From Rhizomys pruinosus (lineage: Eukaryota > Chordata > Mammalia > Rodentia > Spalacidae): a DNA stretch of 64,000 nucleotides. The translations under genes and the position numbers were made by a program. Positions 19,490 through 31,330 of the stretch are shown in pieces; the first letter of the stretch is position 1; the number at the start of each line of letters is the position of its first letter. Location of the stretch: the NCBI GenBank assembly GCA_009823505.1, contig VZQC01013731.1:195319-259318 (forward strand), read 5' to 3'. The notes under the pieces are model-generated. The model made no database searches. It was given only the letters and a program-made list of their open reading frames with translations, and was not told the origin of the DNA.

Positions 19490-19905
19490 AGGACATATAT
19501 GCTGGATAGGGTTAGTGTCAACTTGACACACCTGGGTTGAGGGAGCCTCAGTTGGGGAATTGGCTCCATTCGATTGGCCTTTGGCCACATCTGTAGAGTA
19601 TTATCTTGATGGTCGAGTAGTGTGGGAGGGCCCAGCCCACAAGAGTGGTGCCACCCTGGGCAGGTTGTTGTGTACTGTATAAGAAGGCGGGCTGGGCATG
19701 AGCCAGGGGAGCAAGCCAGTGAACAGCATTCCTCCATGGCCTGTGCTTCAGATCCTGCCTCCAGGTTCCTGTCCTGAGTTCTTGCCTTGGCTCCCTAAGT
19801 GATGAACTGTGACCCAGGAGATGTAAGCTGAGTAAACCCTTTCCTCCCCAAGTTGGTGTTGGTCAGAGTGTTTTGTCACAACAATGGAAGACAAACTAGA
19901 ACAGG
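19490..19905 (+). mobile_element. LTR-like rodent repeat
   Basis: Starts around 'gttagtgtcaacttgacac', has a TATA-like 'gtataagaaggcgggc' and ends 'gttttgtcacaacaatggaagacaaactagaacagg', resembling MaLR-type LTR ends. A relative lies at 60472-60885. Family name not certain. Confidence 0.6.
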
Positions 19906-20336
19906 ACATAATCCACAGTGGTTGGGGCTGTACCTGGTGATCGCACTGCTGCCTGATGCATTTCTCCTTTTGTTTGTGGTCACTAGCACCAAAAACCCAC
20001 TAGTGTCATTAGCAGTGTTGCTTGCTGAGCCATTCACATCAATATAATCAACATGTTTTACAAAATGACAGTAATTGTTATCTTCAGATCTGCATAGCTT
20101 GCTATAGAAACATCATTCCCCATATCCATTGTGTTCTTAGTTTTCTCTGTGAGAGCCTTCACATAGCTTTTGCTGAATCTAGTATTTGTACCTGTAACTT
20201 GGTGCTGCTCAAATGTCTTGGTTGTTGGAAAATACAGTGCAGTAACATCAGTCCCCAAATGATTTCAAATATGAGCAGCAGTTTCTGGGACATACTTTTT
20301 CTTGAAATAATTGTAAAAAAGAAAAACTTTAAAAAT
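19906..20336. other. Unassigned sequence
   Basis: No repeat recognised and no convincing coding potential. Confidence 0.4.
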
Positions 20337-20531
20337 TTATTTATCTTATTTTATTTATGCATATGAGTGTTTTGCCTGCATGTAAGTATGTGTGATACCC
20401 ACAGAGGTCAGAAAATACAGTAGGATCCCCTAGAACTGGAGTTATAGATGGTTGTGAGCCACCATGTGGGAGCTGGGAATGGAATCTGAGTCCTCTGCAA
20501 GAGAATTCAGTGTTCCCATCTGCTGAGCCAT
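20337..20531 (-). mobile_element. B2-type SINE, diverged
   Basis: Minus-strand copy, 'tttatgcatatgagtgttttgcctgcatg' to 'tctgctgagccatt'. Confidence 0.8.
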
Positions 20532-20812
20532 TAGGAAGTATGGTAAGATATCAGTTCCACAGTGGAATAGGCCATAGAGAAAGTATTGGAGTACTTCAAT
20601 AACAGCCTGGTGACATATGGCAGAGAGCAATTCCAAGTGCAATGCCACTTTACTCAATTGCACTATGTCATTATATATGCAGTGTGACATCACCTCCCAG
20701 TGGCGGGTCCCAAACCTTTGTATCATCATGTCACCCCAACTCATGCCCATAAACAGAGAGGTTCTGTGACCCTCACTCGTGCCTCTGCAACTTTCTGACT
20801 GGAATATTAGCT

Positions 20813-20820
20813 CACACACA

Positions 20821-20855
<35 letters not shown>
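20813..20855. repeat. (CA)n microsatellite
   Basis: About 20 CA units with one interruption. Confidence 0.95.
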
Positions 20856-20858
<3 letters not shown>

Positions 20859-20859
20859 A

Positions 20860-21805
20860 GCTCAGATCAGATATGCCCACAAGGAAGCAAACAGACTTTA
20901 TTGAGAAGCAGTAATTAGAAAGTAGATACCAAACATTCAAGACTTTAGAGAGAAGAAAAACCTCCAGTAATGTATGTTCTTAGTCTTATGCTGTGCTGTC
21001 TTAACTTACATAAACTCTTGCCAGTAGGCTCCCATGCAAAGTCACTGTTGCCTCAGAGCTCAGGAGCCACAGCCTGGGTTGACTCCTAGCAGCCTCCAGG
21101 TCAAGATGGACAGAGAGGCAGGACTAGGTTGGCTCCTGTCTTATGGAGGTTCTACTATTCCCCTGTACTCTCTTGTGCTCAGCTTTTGTGCCCTTGCCCT
21201 GGTCTGAAAGATCCAAGTATTTTCAAAGTCATTTGTAACCTATGTTAGAGTAAATGTGAGAAATAATTATTTCCATTGATGCTGGGAATATGAAATACAC
21301 TCTATACAATCATTCAAGTTCCCATTGGCACAATTTTCTGAAGAAATCTAAAGTAAGGCTGGAGAAAGTTTCAGAGAAAAAAGTTTTTAGGAAGTATAAC
21401 TCTTCCTAATGGGAAGTAAATGTGATTTCTGAGAAACAGATAGGGAGTTTGTGTTTGGGGCATCCATTTATATTATGAATAACAAATTCATGATTTACAT
21501 ACACTAAAAACTGGGTCCTTAGTGAGGCCTAGATGAGGTAATTTGACAAAGTAAGTGTTAATCAAGGAGGCTGCCCCTTACATCCTAATACTTTCCCCAA
21601 GCCATTGAAGTCCTATTGAGTAACAGCCCAAAGTTGGTAGGACAATAGAGTAAATGTCCTTTATCACCTCATCTAGTACCTCATTAATCTGCTAAACTTG
21701 GAGACCACAACTCTTTAAAGTCAGAGTCCCCTACCCTCTAAAGTTTGTCCTGGATTTCCCTGTTGTGAGTTGCTGGCATCATTAAAGCACTAAGCACATG
21801 AAGTC
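20860..21805. other. Unassigned sequence, about 0.95 kb
   Basis: No SINE, no long frame. It could hold old transposon or untranslated exon sequence, but nothing can be supported. Confidence 0.4.
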
Positions 21806-21952
21806 CTGCTGGTGCATGCTTTTAATCCCATCACTCCAGGGTCACATGCAGGCAAGTGGATCTCTGTGAGTTCAAAGCCAGCCTGATTGACATAGCCAGG
21901 GCAACTAGGGCTACAAGGCGACCCTGTCTCAGGAAAAAGAAAAGAAAGAAAG
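21806..21952 (+). mobile_element. B1 SINE, diverged
   Basis: 'ctggtgcatgcttttaatcccatcactcc' to 'gcgaccctgtctcaggaaaaag'. Confidence 0.75.
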
Positions 21953-22659
21953 AATCCTCATCATTTTAACCTTGGTTCTTGAGAGGTAAACCACCAAGGA
22001 TTTCTTTATGGGGACATTCTTTCTCCTAGCCATTCACACTCTCTCCACTCACCTCTGGGCTTTTCCCAGACTGCCTGATGTTTTTATTTTAGTTATTTTT
22101 TTCCTACCTCTTTAATTGCCTGTCTCTGATACCCCTAGTGAGACTTTTCAGTCTTTTCCTCCATGAAAAGCCTGCTTTCCTTAAAAACCACAGCTTCTAA
22201 GTGGGGAAACAAACCCCAAACCAAAATTGAAAGCTCCCATTTTAAGAGATTCCTCAGTGATTTTGACACCACTACTCAGTGGTATCCCTGGACCACTTTC
22301 AATCTTCTTACCTTACTGTTTCACATCTCCACCACCTTTCCTATCATCCCAACCTACACCTTCCCCCAACTCTCCAGAACCAAACCCCAGACCTTCCCCC
22401 AGCTGCTTTCTCTTGCTTCTCTAAGGACCAGTACCTTAAATTCATAATTTTCCTACTCCCACAGTTGGGACAAAGAAATTTTTCAAGGTCTTTTGTTGTA
22501 GTTTAGCCTCTGAAGAATCAACCTTTAACTTTTCCCCTTCCCCAGATTTTCCCAGGTTTCCTCCCTAGCACAACAGTAATCATCAGGCTCTCAATCCTAC
22601 CCCTCTCATAGGAATTTCTCAAGGTTCTCTCCCTGTGATACTGGCTGCAAATAGCCTTT
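21953..22659. other. Unassigned C/T-rich sequence
   Basis: Pyrimidine-rich, notably 22310-22440. A 94-codon frame at 22163 has low-complexity composition and is not called. Confidence 0.4.
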
Positions 22660-22769
22660 TGATTTTGTTTTTTGTTTTGTGTTTTTTTGAGACAGGATCT
22701 CACAGATATCCATCTGCTAGTTCTACCCATGCGCTGATATCATAATCCTGAGCCACCCCACCCAGTGGC
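22660..22769 (-). mobile_element. B1 SINE, internally deleted
   Basis: 'tttttttgagacaggatctcacagatatcc' passes directly to the 5' half, ending 'gagccaccccacccag'. Confidence 0.65.
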
Positions 22770-22797
22770 CTTTTAAATTTTAACCTTTGCAGGTCTT

Positions 22798-22845
22798 GTT
22801 TTCTTTTTTTCTTTTTTCTTTTTTTTTTTTTTTTTTTTTTTTTTN
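22798..22845. other. Poly-T tract with assembly N
   Basis: About 40 mostly-T bases ending in a single N at 22845, the only ambiguous base in the window. It lies immediately outside the left arm of the large inverted repeat. Confidence 0.95.
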
Positions 22846-22959
22846 TCTTCCAGGCTATGGTTTGGTCATATTGGTGATCTGTGTTGTGTTCCTGGCCCTC
22901 TGTTGGGTGAGGCAGGAGGTTGTTTTTATTTTATTTTATTTTATTAGTGGTTTTTGTTT

Positions 22960-23135
22960 TTTTTTCCCTAGTAACATAAGTTAACCATGTTTGTGTAGTG
23001 CCTGCGGAGGCCAGAAGATGACATCATTTGAGTTTACAGACAGTGTGGGAGCCTACATTGGATGTTAGAAACAAAACGCAGGTCCTCTGCAAGATTAGCC
23101 AGTGATTAAACCACTGAGCCATCTTTCTGAACCCA
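22960..23135 (-). mobile_element. B2-type SINE (left arm)
   Basis: Mirror of 54907-55090; ends 'accactgagccatctttctgaaccc'. Confidence 0.75.
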
Positions 23136-23272
23136 AAGTCTGTAGAAACAGTTAGTACTCATGTATTCCAGAAACATGCCTGTAAGGGCAAAAAGAACAC
23201 AAAAATAAGTGAAGCTGATGAATTTCAGTCTGTTCACAATGACAGTAATACCATGTTTAAGATTGCAAGGAT

Positions 23273-23512
23273 GGTGCTGGAGAGATGGCTCAGCAAGTTA
23301 AGAGCAAGGATCTGTTCGTGCAGAGAACCATGTTTGAATCTTAGCAAACACTCAATATGGTGGCTAACAACTGTCCAGAGCTCCAGTTCCAGGGGATCCC
23401 ACAAAAGTCTTCTTCTAACGACTCCACAGAGCATGTACTACATGGATGCATGTACAAACACAGGCAGGAAATACACTCATACACATAAAAATAAAAATGA
23501 ATAAAGACTTTT
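23273..23512 (+). mobile_element. B2-type SINE (left arm)
   Basis: Mirror of 54545-54767. Confidence 0.85.
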
Positions 23513-23862
23513 TAATTGCAAGGAAATGAGAGAAGGAGGAAGAGACAATTAATACTAGAAGGTGGTTTTTAGGAATATCTAAGCTCCCTAAGGCATAGTG
23601 AATGTCAGGTAAGAATTAGAGTGTGGTCCTGAACCAAAGAGGGCTGGCAGCTCATGAGGTGAGGTGTTGGGGAGGCAAGCAATGTGTGACCTGAAAGGTA
23701 GAAGTAAATGAAAGGTGCTTCCTGTGAAGTATCATTTTAATTACCTTCTGAGAGGGATAAGTCTGTATGTAAAGGAGTTCATATCAATGATTTTCCAGTA
23801 TAGTAGACAATACAATTAATTATTAAAATATAAACATTAAGTGACAAAATTGGTGAGGATTG

Positions 23863-24098
23863 GGCTGGAGAGATAGCCTATGGTTAAGAGCACGGACTGC
23901 TCTTGAAGAGGACCTGGGTTGATCCCCAGCACCCACAAATGGCGGCGAAGAACCACTGTAACTCCAATTCCATGAGAACTCCAGTTCAGGGAATCCGAGA
24001 CCTCTTCTGGGACCTCCGCGGGATTGCATGGCATGGGTGCACAAACCTACATGGACAGTAACTCATACACATACGAAATAAATAAAATTAAAAAAAAA
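23863..24098 (+). mobile_element. B2-type SINE (left arm)
   Basis: Mirror of 53941-54183. Small deletions, e.g. 'cctatggttaagag' and 'gggttgatcccc'. Confidence 0.9.
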
Positions 24099-24112
24099 GT
24101 ATTGTGAGTATT

Positions 24113-24215
24113 GCAAGCTGGGAATGGTAAGGCACACACCTTTATTTCTAGTCTTGCGTAGCCTGGTTCACATAGGGAGTTTCAGGCCAACCAGGAAATA
24201 TAGTAACCCTTCCTT
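24113..24215 (+). mobile_element. B1 SINE, internally deleted (left arm)
   Basis: Mirror of 53820-53921. Confidence 0.7.
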
Positions 24216-25021
24216 TTTTGTTTTCTACTAATGTGGGTATTTCAGGAAAATACTTTTAGAGGCAGGATTTTCAATTCTGGTGTAACACAATACATCTATA
24301 AATGGGAAATAAGAATAAAAAGGGCACATGCCACTCAGGAGATAGTGGCACTCAGGCATAGTGGCAAGAGCAGGGAGCTGATTGGTTACATTTCTATCCC
24401 TACCCAAGAAACAGAGAGAGTAAACTGGGAGTGAAAGTGAAGCTATAAACCCTTAAAAGCCTGCCTGCAATGATATGCCTACTCCAGTAATGGTGTACTC
24501 ATAGGGTTCCATAACATCCCTCGACACCATCGCCAACTCGGGGAAAATATTCAAACACCTGAGCCTAATGGAACATTTCTTACTCAAATCCCTACAGTGG
24601 TCAAGTGAGTTTCTCCTTAATCAGAAGGGGGAAGATTCTTCTATTAAGAAAAAAAAATAATCAAAGCAAGAACTTTAGGTTTTTGTTGTAGAAATTGATT
24701 ACTGAAAACTATAACACAATAGTTTCTTTGAAAGTGCTGGATTTTTACTTGAAAATTTTAGAAATGTAGATATTCTGTGCCATGCATTTCCCCGCCAACA
24801 TCAGTAATAAGAAACTATATTTTACCTGGGCTGTTGTACAAGCCTATACCATGTAGAAAGTTTGTAGGAAGTTGAGCCAAGAGGATCACATGAATACAAG
24901 ACTGAAGACTAGCCTTGATAGGATAGTAAGGACCCATCACTAGAAAAGGACTAAAAGAGATTAAATCTCCATTTTGAATTTTGTGATTAGTCCTAAGATA
25001 GCTTTTCCTTTTTCTTCTTTC

Positions 25022-25178
25022 CTTTTTTTGGGTGGGGTCTTTTTGAGACAGGGTCGCCCTTTAATCCCAGCTGGCGGGAGCTTCGCTGTAGTCCCCAGGC
25101 TGGCCTTAAGCTCAGAGATCCACCTCTCTGCCTCCCGAGTGGATTGGATTAAAGGCGTATGCCACCACAACCTTGGCC
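25022..25178 (-). mobile_element. B1 SINE (left arm)
   Basis: Mirror of 52858-53008, with several missing bases. Confidence 0.85.
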
Positions 25179-25235
25179 GAGATCACTCTTTTTCTTTATA
25201 GGATTTTGGAAACATGACAAAAAGGTAATTTTGAC

Positions 25236-25342
25236 TGGGTTGGTGAGACACACCTTTAATCCTAGCACCGGGAGGCGAAGGTAGGAAGATCTCTGTGAGC
25301 AGACTGGTCTACGAAGAGACCCTATCTCAAAAAGATAATCAC
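25236..25342 (+). mobile_element. B1 SINE, shortened (left arm)
   Basis: Mirror of 52700-52803; 'gtctacgaagagaccctatctc' lacks the B1 right third. Confidence 0.8.
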
Positions 25343-25388
25343 AGCAGCAACAACAACAACAACAACAAACAACACAACAACAACAAAA
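25343..25388. repeat. (CAA)n (left arm)
   Basis: Mirror of the (GTT)n at 52650-52699. Confidence 0.9.
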
Positions 25389-25492
25389 AGTAATTTTGTT
25401 CTTTATTTACATTTGAGAATTGTGAGAATTACCAGCATGCTAATGGTGAAGTATTAGCTGAACAGATCTGCTAAATAATACAGCTCTGAATG

Positions 25493-25640
25493 CTGGGCAT
25501 GGTAGAGCATGCTTTCAATCCCAGTTCTTTGTGGGAGGCAGAGATGGGCCAGATCTCTGTGATATGGAGGACAGATTGGTCTACATAGTGAGTTTCCAGC
25601 CAGCGGAAAGCGACGGGAGACCCGTCTCAAAAGGCCAAAA
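25493..25640 (+). mobile_element. B1 SINE (left arm)
   Basis: Mirror of 52398-52541. Confidence 0.85.
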
Positions 25641-25674
25641 AATAATAATTCTGATACGATATTAATATTTATAT

Positions 25675-25755
25675 ATGAGTACTATATCATACTATAGTAT
25701 AGAATACCATAACATACCATACCAATCATACCATCATACCATCATACCATACTAT
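25675..25755. repeat. ATACC/ATCATACC short tandem repeat (left arm)
   Basis: Mirror of 52278-52370 but with different unit counts. Confidence 0.85.
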
Positions 25756-26685
25756 TTAGCCTTCTATTTCTCAAAAAGTAAAAGGGATTTGTTTTCTAAG
25801 GCGAAGTAAGCTGGACAGGGGTATTTTATGCCTAAGAAAATTACCACTCAGGATCTAAAACTTTAGCTTATAAGAAATTTACATAATGGTTCAATGACAT
25901 GTCAGGACTTACTCAGGAAGAGTTATATATTTCAGACAACTGTAAAAGAGACAGGATATAGAGAAAGGATCCTCTAGGATTTGAGGCTTCTATATACTAC
26001 ATACAGCAAGGTTGTATGTTGCCCTCAGAAAGGCACATTCTAGGAACTAGGACCCCACTTATGTTAATATCCTCCAGCCGGTTCGAGGTTTTGAAGAGTG
26101 AGCACTTATGTGGAGACAGTATGGAAAAGAAAGCCCTTTATGTGTGGCCTGGATTCTAGCCAGTTTTGTACTGCCCTGAATTTGGAAGAGGATAAACACA
26201 TACATAATTTCTGAAATACAAACTTGGATACAGTAATTAAGTTGTGGGTTGGAGTTGATTTATCTTCATCAGCATAAAATAGATGGGCACTTGCTGAATT
26301 CCCCATTTATGGAGTTTCACACTCAGTTAACTGCAAGGACTAGGACAAGCCAGCTTCAGAGAGACAATAAATATCACCTTTCTAAGGAAGATTTTGGTGA
26401 AGAAAGAATAACTAAGTCTTCTTTCTTGAAGGAATGAGTCTGCACACAGAACATGCTGCAGCCTGTGAATCCAGAGCTCAATTCCTGGCCCATCACTGGG
26501 TTGACAGGTATGCTCAGCTTATTCCAAGGTTACAGACATCTTCTTCATTAATGTTCTAATATGGGAATTAATATGGGAATTTTTCTACATTACTCAATCA
26601 TTTCTTTTCTGAGGGAATTCATAACCAAGTATTCCTTTTATAGGGGAAATATATAGCAAGTTTACTGCGGGGGGGGGTGTTGCTT

Positions 26686-26835
26686 TATGGTCTTTTTTGT
26701 CTTTTGAGGACAGGGTCTCCTTGTAGCTTCAAATGGCCTAGAACTTGCCACGTAGACCAGGCTGACCCCATCTCAAGAGATCTACTTGCTTCTGGCTCCA
26801 AAGTGCTGGGATCAAGGGATTGCCACCAGGCCCAG
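26686..26835 (-). mobile_element. B1 SINE (left arm)
   Basis: Mirror of 51187-51335. Confidence 0.75.
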
Positions 26836-27631
26836 TTTACACAGAAGGGTGTTGCTTTTGTTTAATCTGAATTATAATAGCCGCATAATTTATGTTTTAG
26901 TAAGAGTTGTTGGCAATATCTCTGTTAGTTGTTTTGTATATATTCTAAGTGGATTATGAATTTTAATTTATTTCCCCTGATTTGGGATTTGGTTATGATA
27001 ATAGTACCCTGAATATCAGTAAGTTCTAAATTCGTTCCTCCTCTCCCCTTAGTCATATTTCCTGTGATAGCCAAATGAATGTACCTAGCAATGATCCAAA
27101 GCCCATGTTTATCAAAAATATGAATCACTGGTAACACAATTTTTTTCTTCTTCCTGCAGTGTCTGTTTCCTGGATCATGAGATAGTCACTGGTCACATCT
27201 ACCTATGTAAAGATAGGTACCACATGTAACAAAGTTTTCTTGCCTGTGCCCAGCCATTTGCTTTGGGCCTGTGGTACTAGGAGGTAGAAGTGGAGGACTG
27301 TGGGAACTGGGTTCTTGGATTTTGTAATGATTCTTGGACTCTGAGAGGTTATAAGCTGTTTAACTTGGAGGGGGTTTTCCTACTTCTTTGTGTCAACAAA
27401 GACTGTGGGTGCTATCTCTTTACCTCTTCCCCCTTCCGTCTATGATCCGATTTACATTAGACAGACCCCCCCCAAGGTCCATATCCTAGTACATAGACAG
27501 ACCCCAAGATCCACATTTTTGGATCATGAGTTTGGCAAGGTAAGCCTTGTTAATATGGCCAACAACTCCCCCAATTTGCAATACCCTCTCCTGTTATTTT
27601 TCTCTCCTTCCCTCTCCGAGGCCATTTTCTT

Positions 27632-27800
27632 TCTTTCTTTTTTTTTTTTGGGTTTTTTGTCTTTTTTGAGACAGGGTCTTGCTGTAGCCCACTGTCCTGG
27701 AACTCACTATGTAGACCAGGCTGGCCTTGAACTCACAAAGTAACGCCTGCCCTTCGCCTCCATCAGGATTAAAGGCGTGTGCCCACACAACCCTGCCAGT
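27632..27800 (-). mobile_element. B1 SINE (left arm)
   Basis: Mirror of 50195-50348; its poly-T tail is far shorter than the 90-bp A-rich tail in the right arm. Confidence 0.85.
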
Positions 27801-28080
27801 CCATTTCTTTTGGGCCCAGTTGATCAGAGACAGTAGACTCTTCAGTTTTAGGGATGCTAGTTCCTAAGAAAGCTGGCTTGCTCCCATTGGAGCAGCTTCA
27901 TTCCAGCTGTGGTGTAGGCAACATTGTTATTTTAATTGTGTGTGTGTGTGTGCCATCATGCCTGATGCTATTTTATTCATTTTTGCTTGTTCACTGGTTG
28001 TCTAATCCATTTGAGGTAAAAAAAATGCCCTGGAGTGTTTGTTTTCCTTAATTGAGACAACACGCTAGGCAATGAAAACT

Positions 28081-28232
28081 TTTTTTTTTTTTTTTTTTTT
28101 TTTTTGTGACAGAATCTCCCTGCAGCCCTGGAACTCCTCTCTGTAGGACCAGGCTGGCTTTGAACTCACAAGATCCACTGCGCGCGGCCCTCCACCTCCG
28201 GTGCTAGGATGAAATGCACGTTCTACCAGGCC
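28081..28232 (-). mobile_element. B1 SINE, badly degraded (left arm)
   Basis: Mirror of 49769-49919. Many indels here where the right arm reads near consensus. Confidence 0.75.
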
Positions 28233-28630
28233 TGGCGCAAACCGAAGCTCTAGTATAGGGAGGAGAAGAAACTGACCATGCTGAGATAAAATAGAAGATG
28301 GGGAGATTTGGTAATTTCAGTGATGACACTTCCATAGGACCGAGAAACACTTCTACTTAGGAGACACTGAAACTTGCCTTCTGTTTCTGAAAATAGAGTG
28401 CTCAGAAGCCACTTTCCATTTACACAAAATTCCAAATTTATGTAGATTAAGTTTGTCAAAGTCTTCAAAGGAATGATATATTCAAATGTTCTTAGAACTA
28501 GAAATACCTAATTAAGTATCATATCTTTATCATATTTATTCTACATATATGATCTGATATGGTGATATTCTAATATGTAAGTTAATTATTAGATGAATGG
28601 TAGATATAAATATCTAAAGTTTGTTATCTG

Positions 28631-28862
28631 GGGACTGGAAGAGACGGCTCAGTGGTTCAGAGCACCTGGTTTCTTTTGCAGATGACCTGTGTTTGATTCC
28701 CCACCCACAGGGCAGCTAACAGACTGTCTGTTTATCTCCAGTTCCAGGAGGATCCGCTGCCCTCTTAGACTCCGAGGGCGTTGCAGACAACGGATGAACC
28801 TAACACTCACATGCAAGCAATACAATCATAGGCATAAAATAAATAAAATAATTTGTTTAGAA
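28631..28862 (+). mobile_element. B2-type SINE (left arm)
   Basis: Mirror of 49163-49387. Confidence 0.85.
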
Positions 28863-29043
28863 AAAAGTTTGTATATGTGGATTTAAGTCCATTTAAAATA
28901 ATATTGTAAAGTCTAAAATAATATTGTAAGGGAAAAGTGGAAAAAAAGTTGGCCTTCCCTATGAGGACGCCTGATACAAAGGTCTAAATGACATGTACGG
29001 TTAAAATAGAGGTTATTTTACACGACAGACACCAACTGGGCCC

Positions 29044-29300
29044 CCCCCCTTGAGAGATTGCCAAGCGGTTAATCGCACCGACTGCTCTTCCCTCGGACCC
29101 GGGTTTCGAAATCCCCAAGCAACCAATGGCAGCTGAGAACCGTCTGAAACTCCATGTTCCAGAAGAACTCCCGTTCCAGGGGAAACCGATGACCTCTCTG
29201 ACCTCCCAGGCATTGCACGAACATGGGTGCACAAAACTTGCATGCAGACATTACATTTCATACACATACAGAAGTAAATTTAAAAAATTAAAAAAAAGAC
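29044..29300 (+). mobile_element. B2-type SINE, badly degraded (left arm)
   Basis: Mirror of 48745-48993. 'ttgagagattgccaagcggttaatcgcacc' shows losses and gains absent from the right copy. Confidence 0.8.
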
Positions 29301-29321
29301 AAAAACAAACACACACAACGC

Positions 29322-29491
29322 CCAGAGCATGGGTGGTACATGCCTCTAATCCCACACTTGGAGGCAGAGGTGGAGCTCAGTAAGTTCAAGGCCACCCCCC
29401 CTGGGGGTTTTTGCTACATATAAGGTCCCGGGACAAGTGGGTATAGGGAGAACACTGTCTCAAAAATAACAAAAAAAAAAAAAAAAAAAAA
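29322..29491 (+). mobile_element. B1 SINE (left arm)
   Basis: Mirror of 48562-48725. Confidence 0.8.
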
Positions 29492-29709
29492 GCAACATTA
29501 CACTTTTAATGATTGTCATTTTATCTCATTTTATATAAAAATAATTTTAATAAATGAGAATGGCAAACATCTGATTTAAGTAAAACCGAACTTCGCTAAA
29601 GGTAAAATGACTATCCTCCCTAGTACTAGCAGCAGACTGGTTCTAGAATAGCTGCAGCTACCCAAATTCCCAGTGTACTTCTTACATATGCCACATGTCT
29701 TCATTGCGT

Positions 29710-29757
29710 GCTGTTGTGTGTGTGTGCGTGTGTGGTGTGTGTGTGTGGGTGTGGTGT
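29710..29757. repeat. (TG)n (left arm)
   Basis: Mirror of the (CA)n at 48292-48339. Confidence 0.9.
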
Positions 29758-29782
29758 ATTATATTTATTGTTTTGTGTCTTT

Positions 29783-29920
29783 TTTCTTCTTTTTTGGTCT
29801 TTTTGAGACAGGGTGTCCTGTAGCCAAGCTTGGGCTTGAAACTCACTATTTAGACCTTGAACTCACAGAGCTACACCTGCCTCGGCGTCCAAGTTAAAGA
29901 TGTATACCATCGAGCCTGGG
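29783..29920 (-). mobile_element. B1 SINE (left arm)
   Basis: Mirror of 48137-48268. Confidence 0.8.
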
Positions 29921-29925
29921 TTTGT

Positions 29926-30067
29926 TTGTAGTTTTTTAAGACAGGTTCTCCTGTGTAGCCCCAGCTGGCTAGGCTTTCCATGATAGCCCAGGCTGGCCCT
30001 TGATCTCACAGAATGCCACTTATCCTGCTCCTAATTCCAAATTAAAAGGCATAAAGGACCAAGTTCC
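29926..30067 (-). mobile_element. B1 SINE (left arm)
   Basis: Mirror of 47983-48125. Confidence 0.75.
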
Positions 30068-30183
30068 AGCTGAGGAGAATGTTGGGAGTTTGAATTCTCT
30101 TCTACGCGTGGGGTTCTGAGAACTGAACTCAGGTTATGAGGTGTGGCTGTAACCAACTTACCTGCTAAACCATCTCGCTAACC
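30068..30183 (-). mobile_element. B3-like tRNA SINE (left arm)
   Basis: Mirror of 47868-47982. Confidence 0.5.
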
Positions 30184-30198
30184 GAATGTGACATTTTG

Positions 30199-30463
30199 TA
30201 AACTTTAAAAATTTGTATTTAGTTTTAGTTTATTATTTATGGTATTTTCTTTGTGTATGAATGTACTGTCTGCATGTAGGTTTGTGCACCAGTGTCATGC
30301 AATGCCGTGGAGGTCAGAAGATTGTGTCGTATTCCCCTGGACTCGAGATTCTCCTGAATTGGAGTTAACAGATGTTTCTCAGCTGACCACGTGGTGCTGG
30401 GTATTGAAACCCGGGTCCTGTAAGAGCAGTCAGTGCTATTAACCATAGGCTATCTCCAGCCCC
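30199..30463 (-). mobile_element. B2-type SINE (left arm)
   Basis: Mirror of 47590-47858. Confidence 0.9.
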
Positions 30464-31142
30464 AATAGTGACATTTTGATACATGTATATGCAAATAAAT
30501 GATCAAATATGGGTAATTATCATTTGTGTCACCTCAAATATTTATCATTTTTTACTACAAACCTGTGCAAAATATTTTCTTCTAGATGTTGAAAATGCAG
30601 CTGTAGTCCCAAGAAAATGGCCACACAATCCAAAGTACTTCAACAAGGCAAAAAGTTTTTTCTACCGGAGTATGCAAAATTGATAAAATTCAGCAAGCAA
30701 GCACACCCATTGGGTTTGTTATTCGTTAATTCACAAAGGGTCCCATAACCTGACTCTGAGTTGTCAGAGCTCAGCCTCACATTCTTATTGGTTGGTTAAT
30801 TCAAAATGGCACAGCTGATGAGCAAAATGATGCAAACTTGAGGACAAAGTTCTAGTTGATAAAAAGCTGACTGGGGAAGGAATTTTTCCAGGTGGTATTT
30901 TTGTTTCTTTTTTTGTTTGTTTTTGATGATGAAATCCATACAAAATTTATACAACTAACTTAAGTTTCCTTTTCATAGAATTACATTAAATATTAAAATG
31001 CCAAACTTGAAACAAGTAACAAAGAAAACCAACCCAACAGCCTCACTGCCTCCTAAACCATGATAACTCAAGAGAGAGACCGTGAAAGAAAAAACAAAAC
31101 AAAACCAAATGAAACAAAGCTTTCTAAGTAATCTTTTCTTTC
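30464..31142. other. Unassigned unique arm sequence
   Basis: Non-SINE sequence shared almost base for base with about 46925-47580. No gene recognised. Confidence 0.4.
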
Positions 31143-31330
31143 TGTCTTTTTTGTTTTTTTTTGGGGGGGGTTCTTTTTAGACAAAGGTCTCCCTTTAGCC
31201 CTAGTGGCCTTGGAACTCACTAATGTAGACTAAGGCTTGCCCTTGAACTCAAAGAAATCTGCCTGCCTCTCCTCTGCAAGTGCTGGTATGAAGGCATGTG
31301 CCTAAAGGCATGTGCCACCACGCCTGGCCT
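31143..31330 (-). mobile_element. B1 SINE (left arm)
   Basis: Mirror of 46740-46925. Confidence 0.8.

Noticed and set aside
25343..25755. CRISPR-like array in the tandem short repeats
   Set aside because: Units are 3-8 bp without spacers, i.e. microsatellites in a mammalian genome.
26106..26306. Identical 66-codon frames in both arms as evidence of a conserved protein
   Set aside because: Any frame in a recently duplicated arm will match; identity here says nothing about selection.
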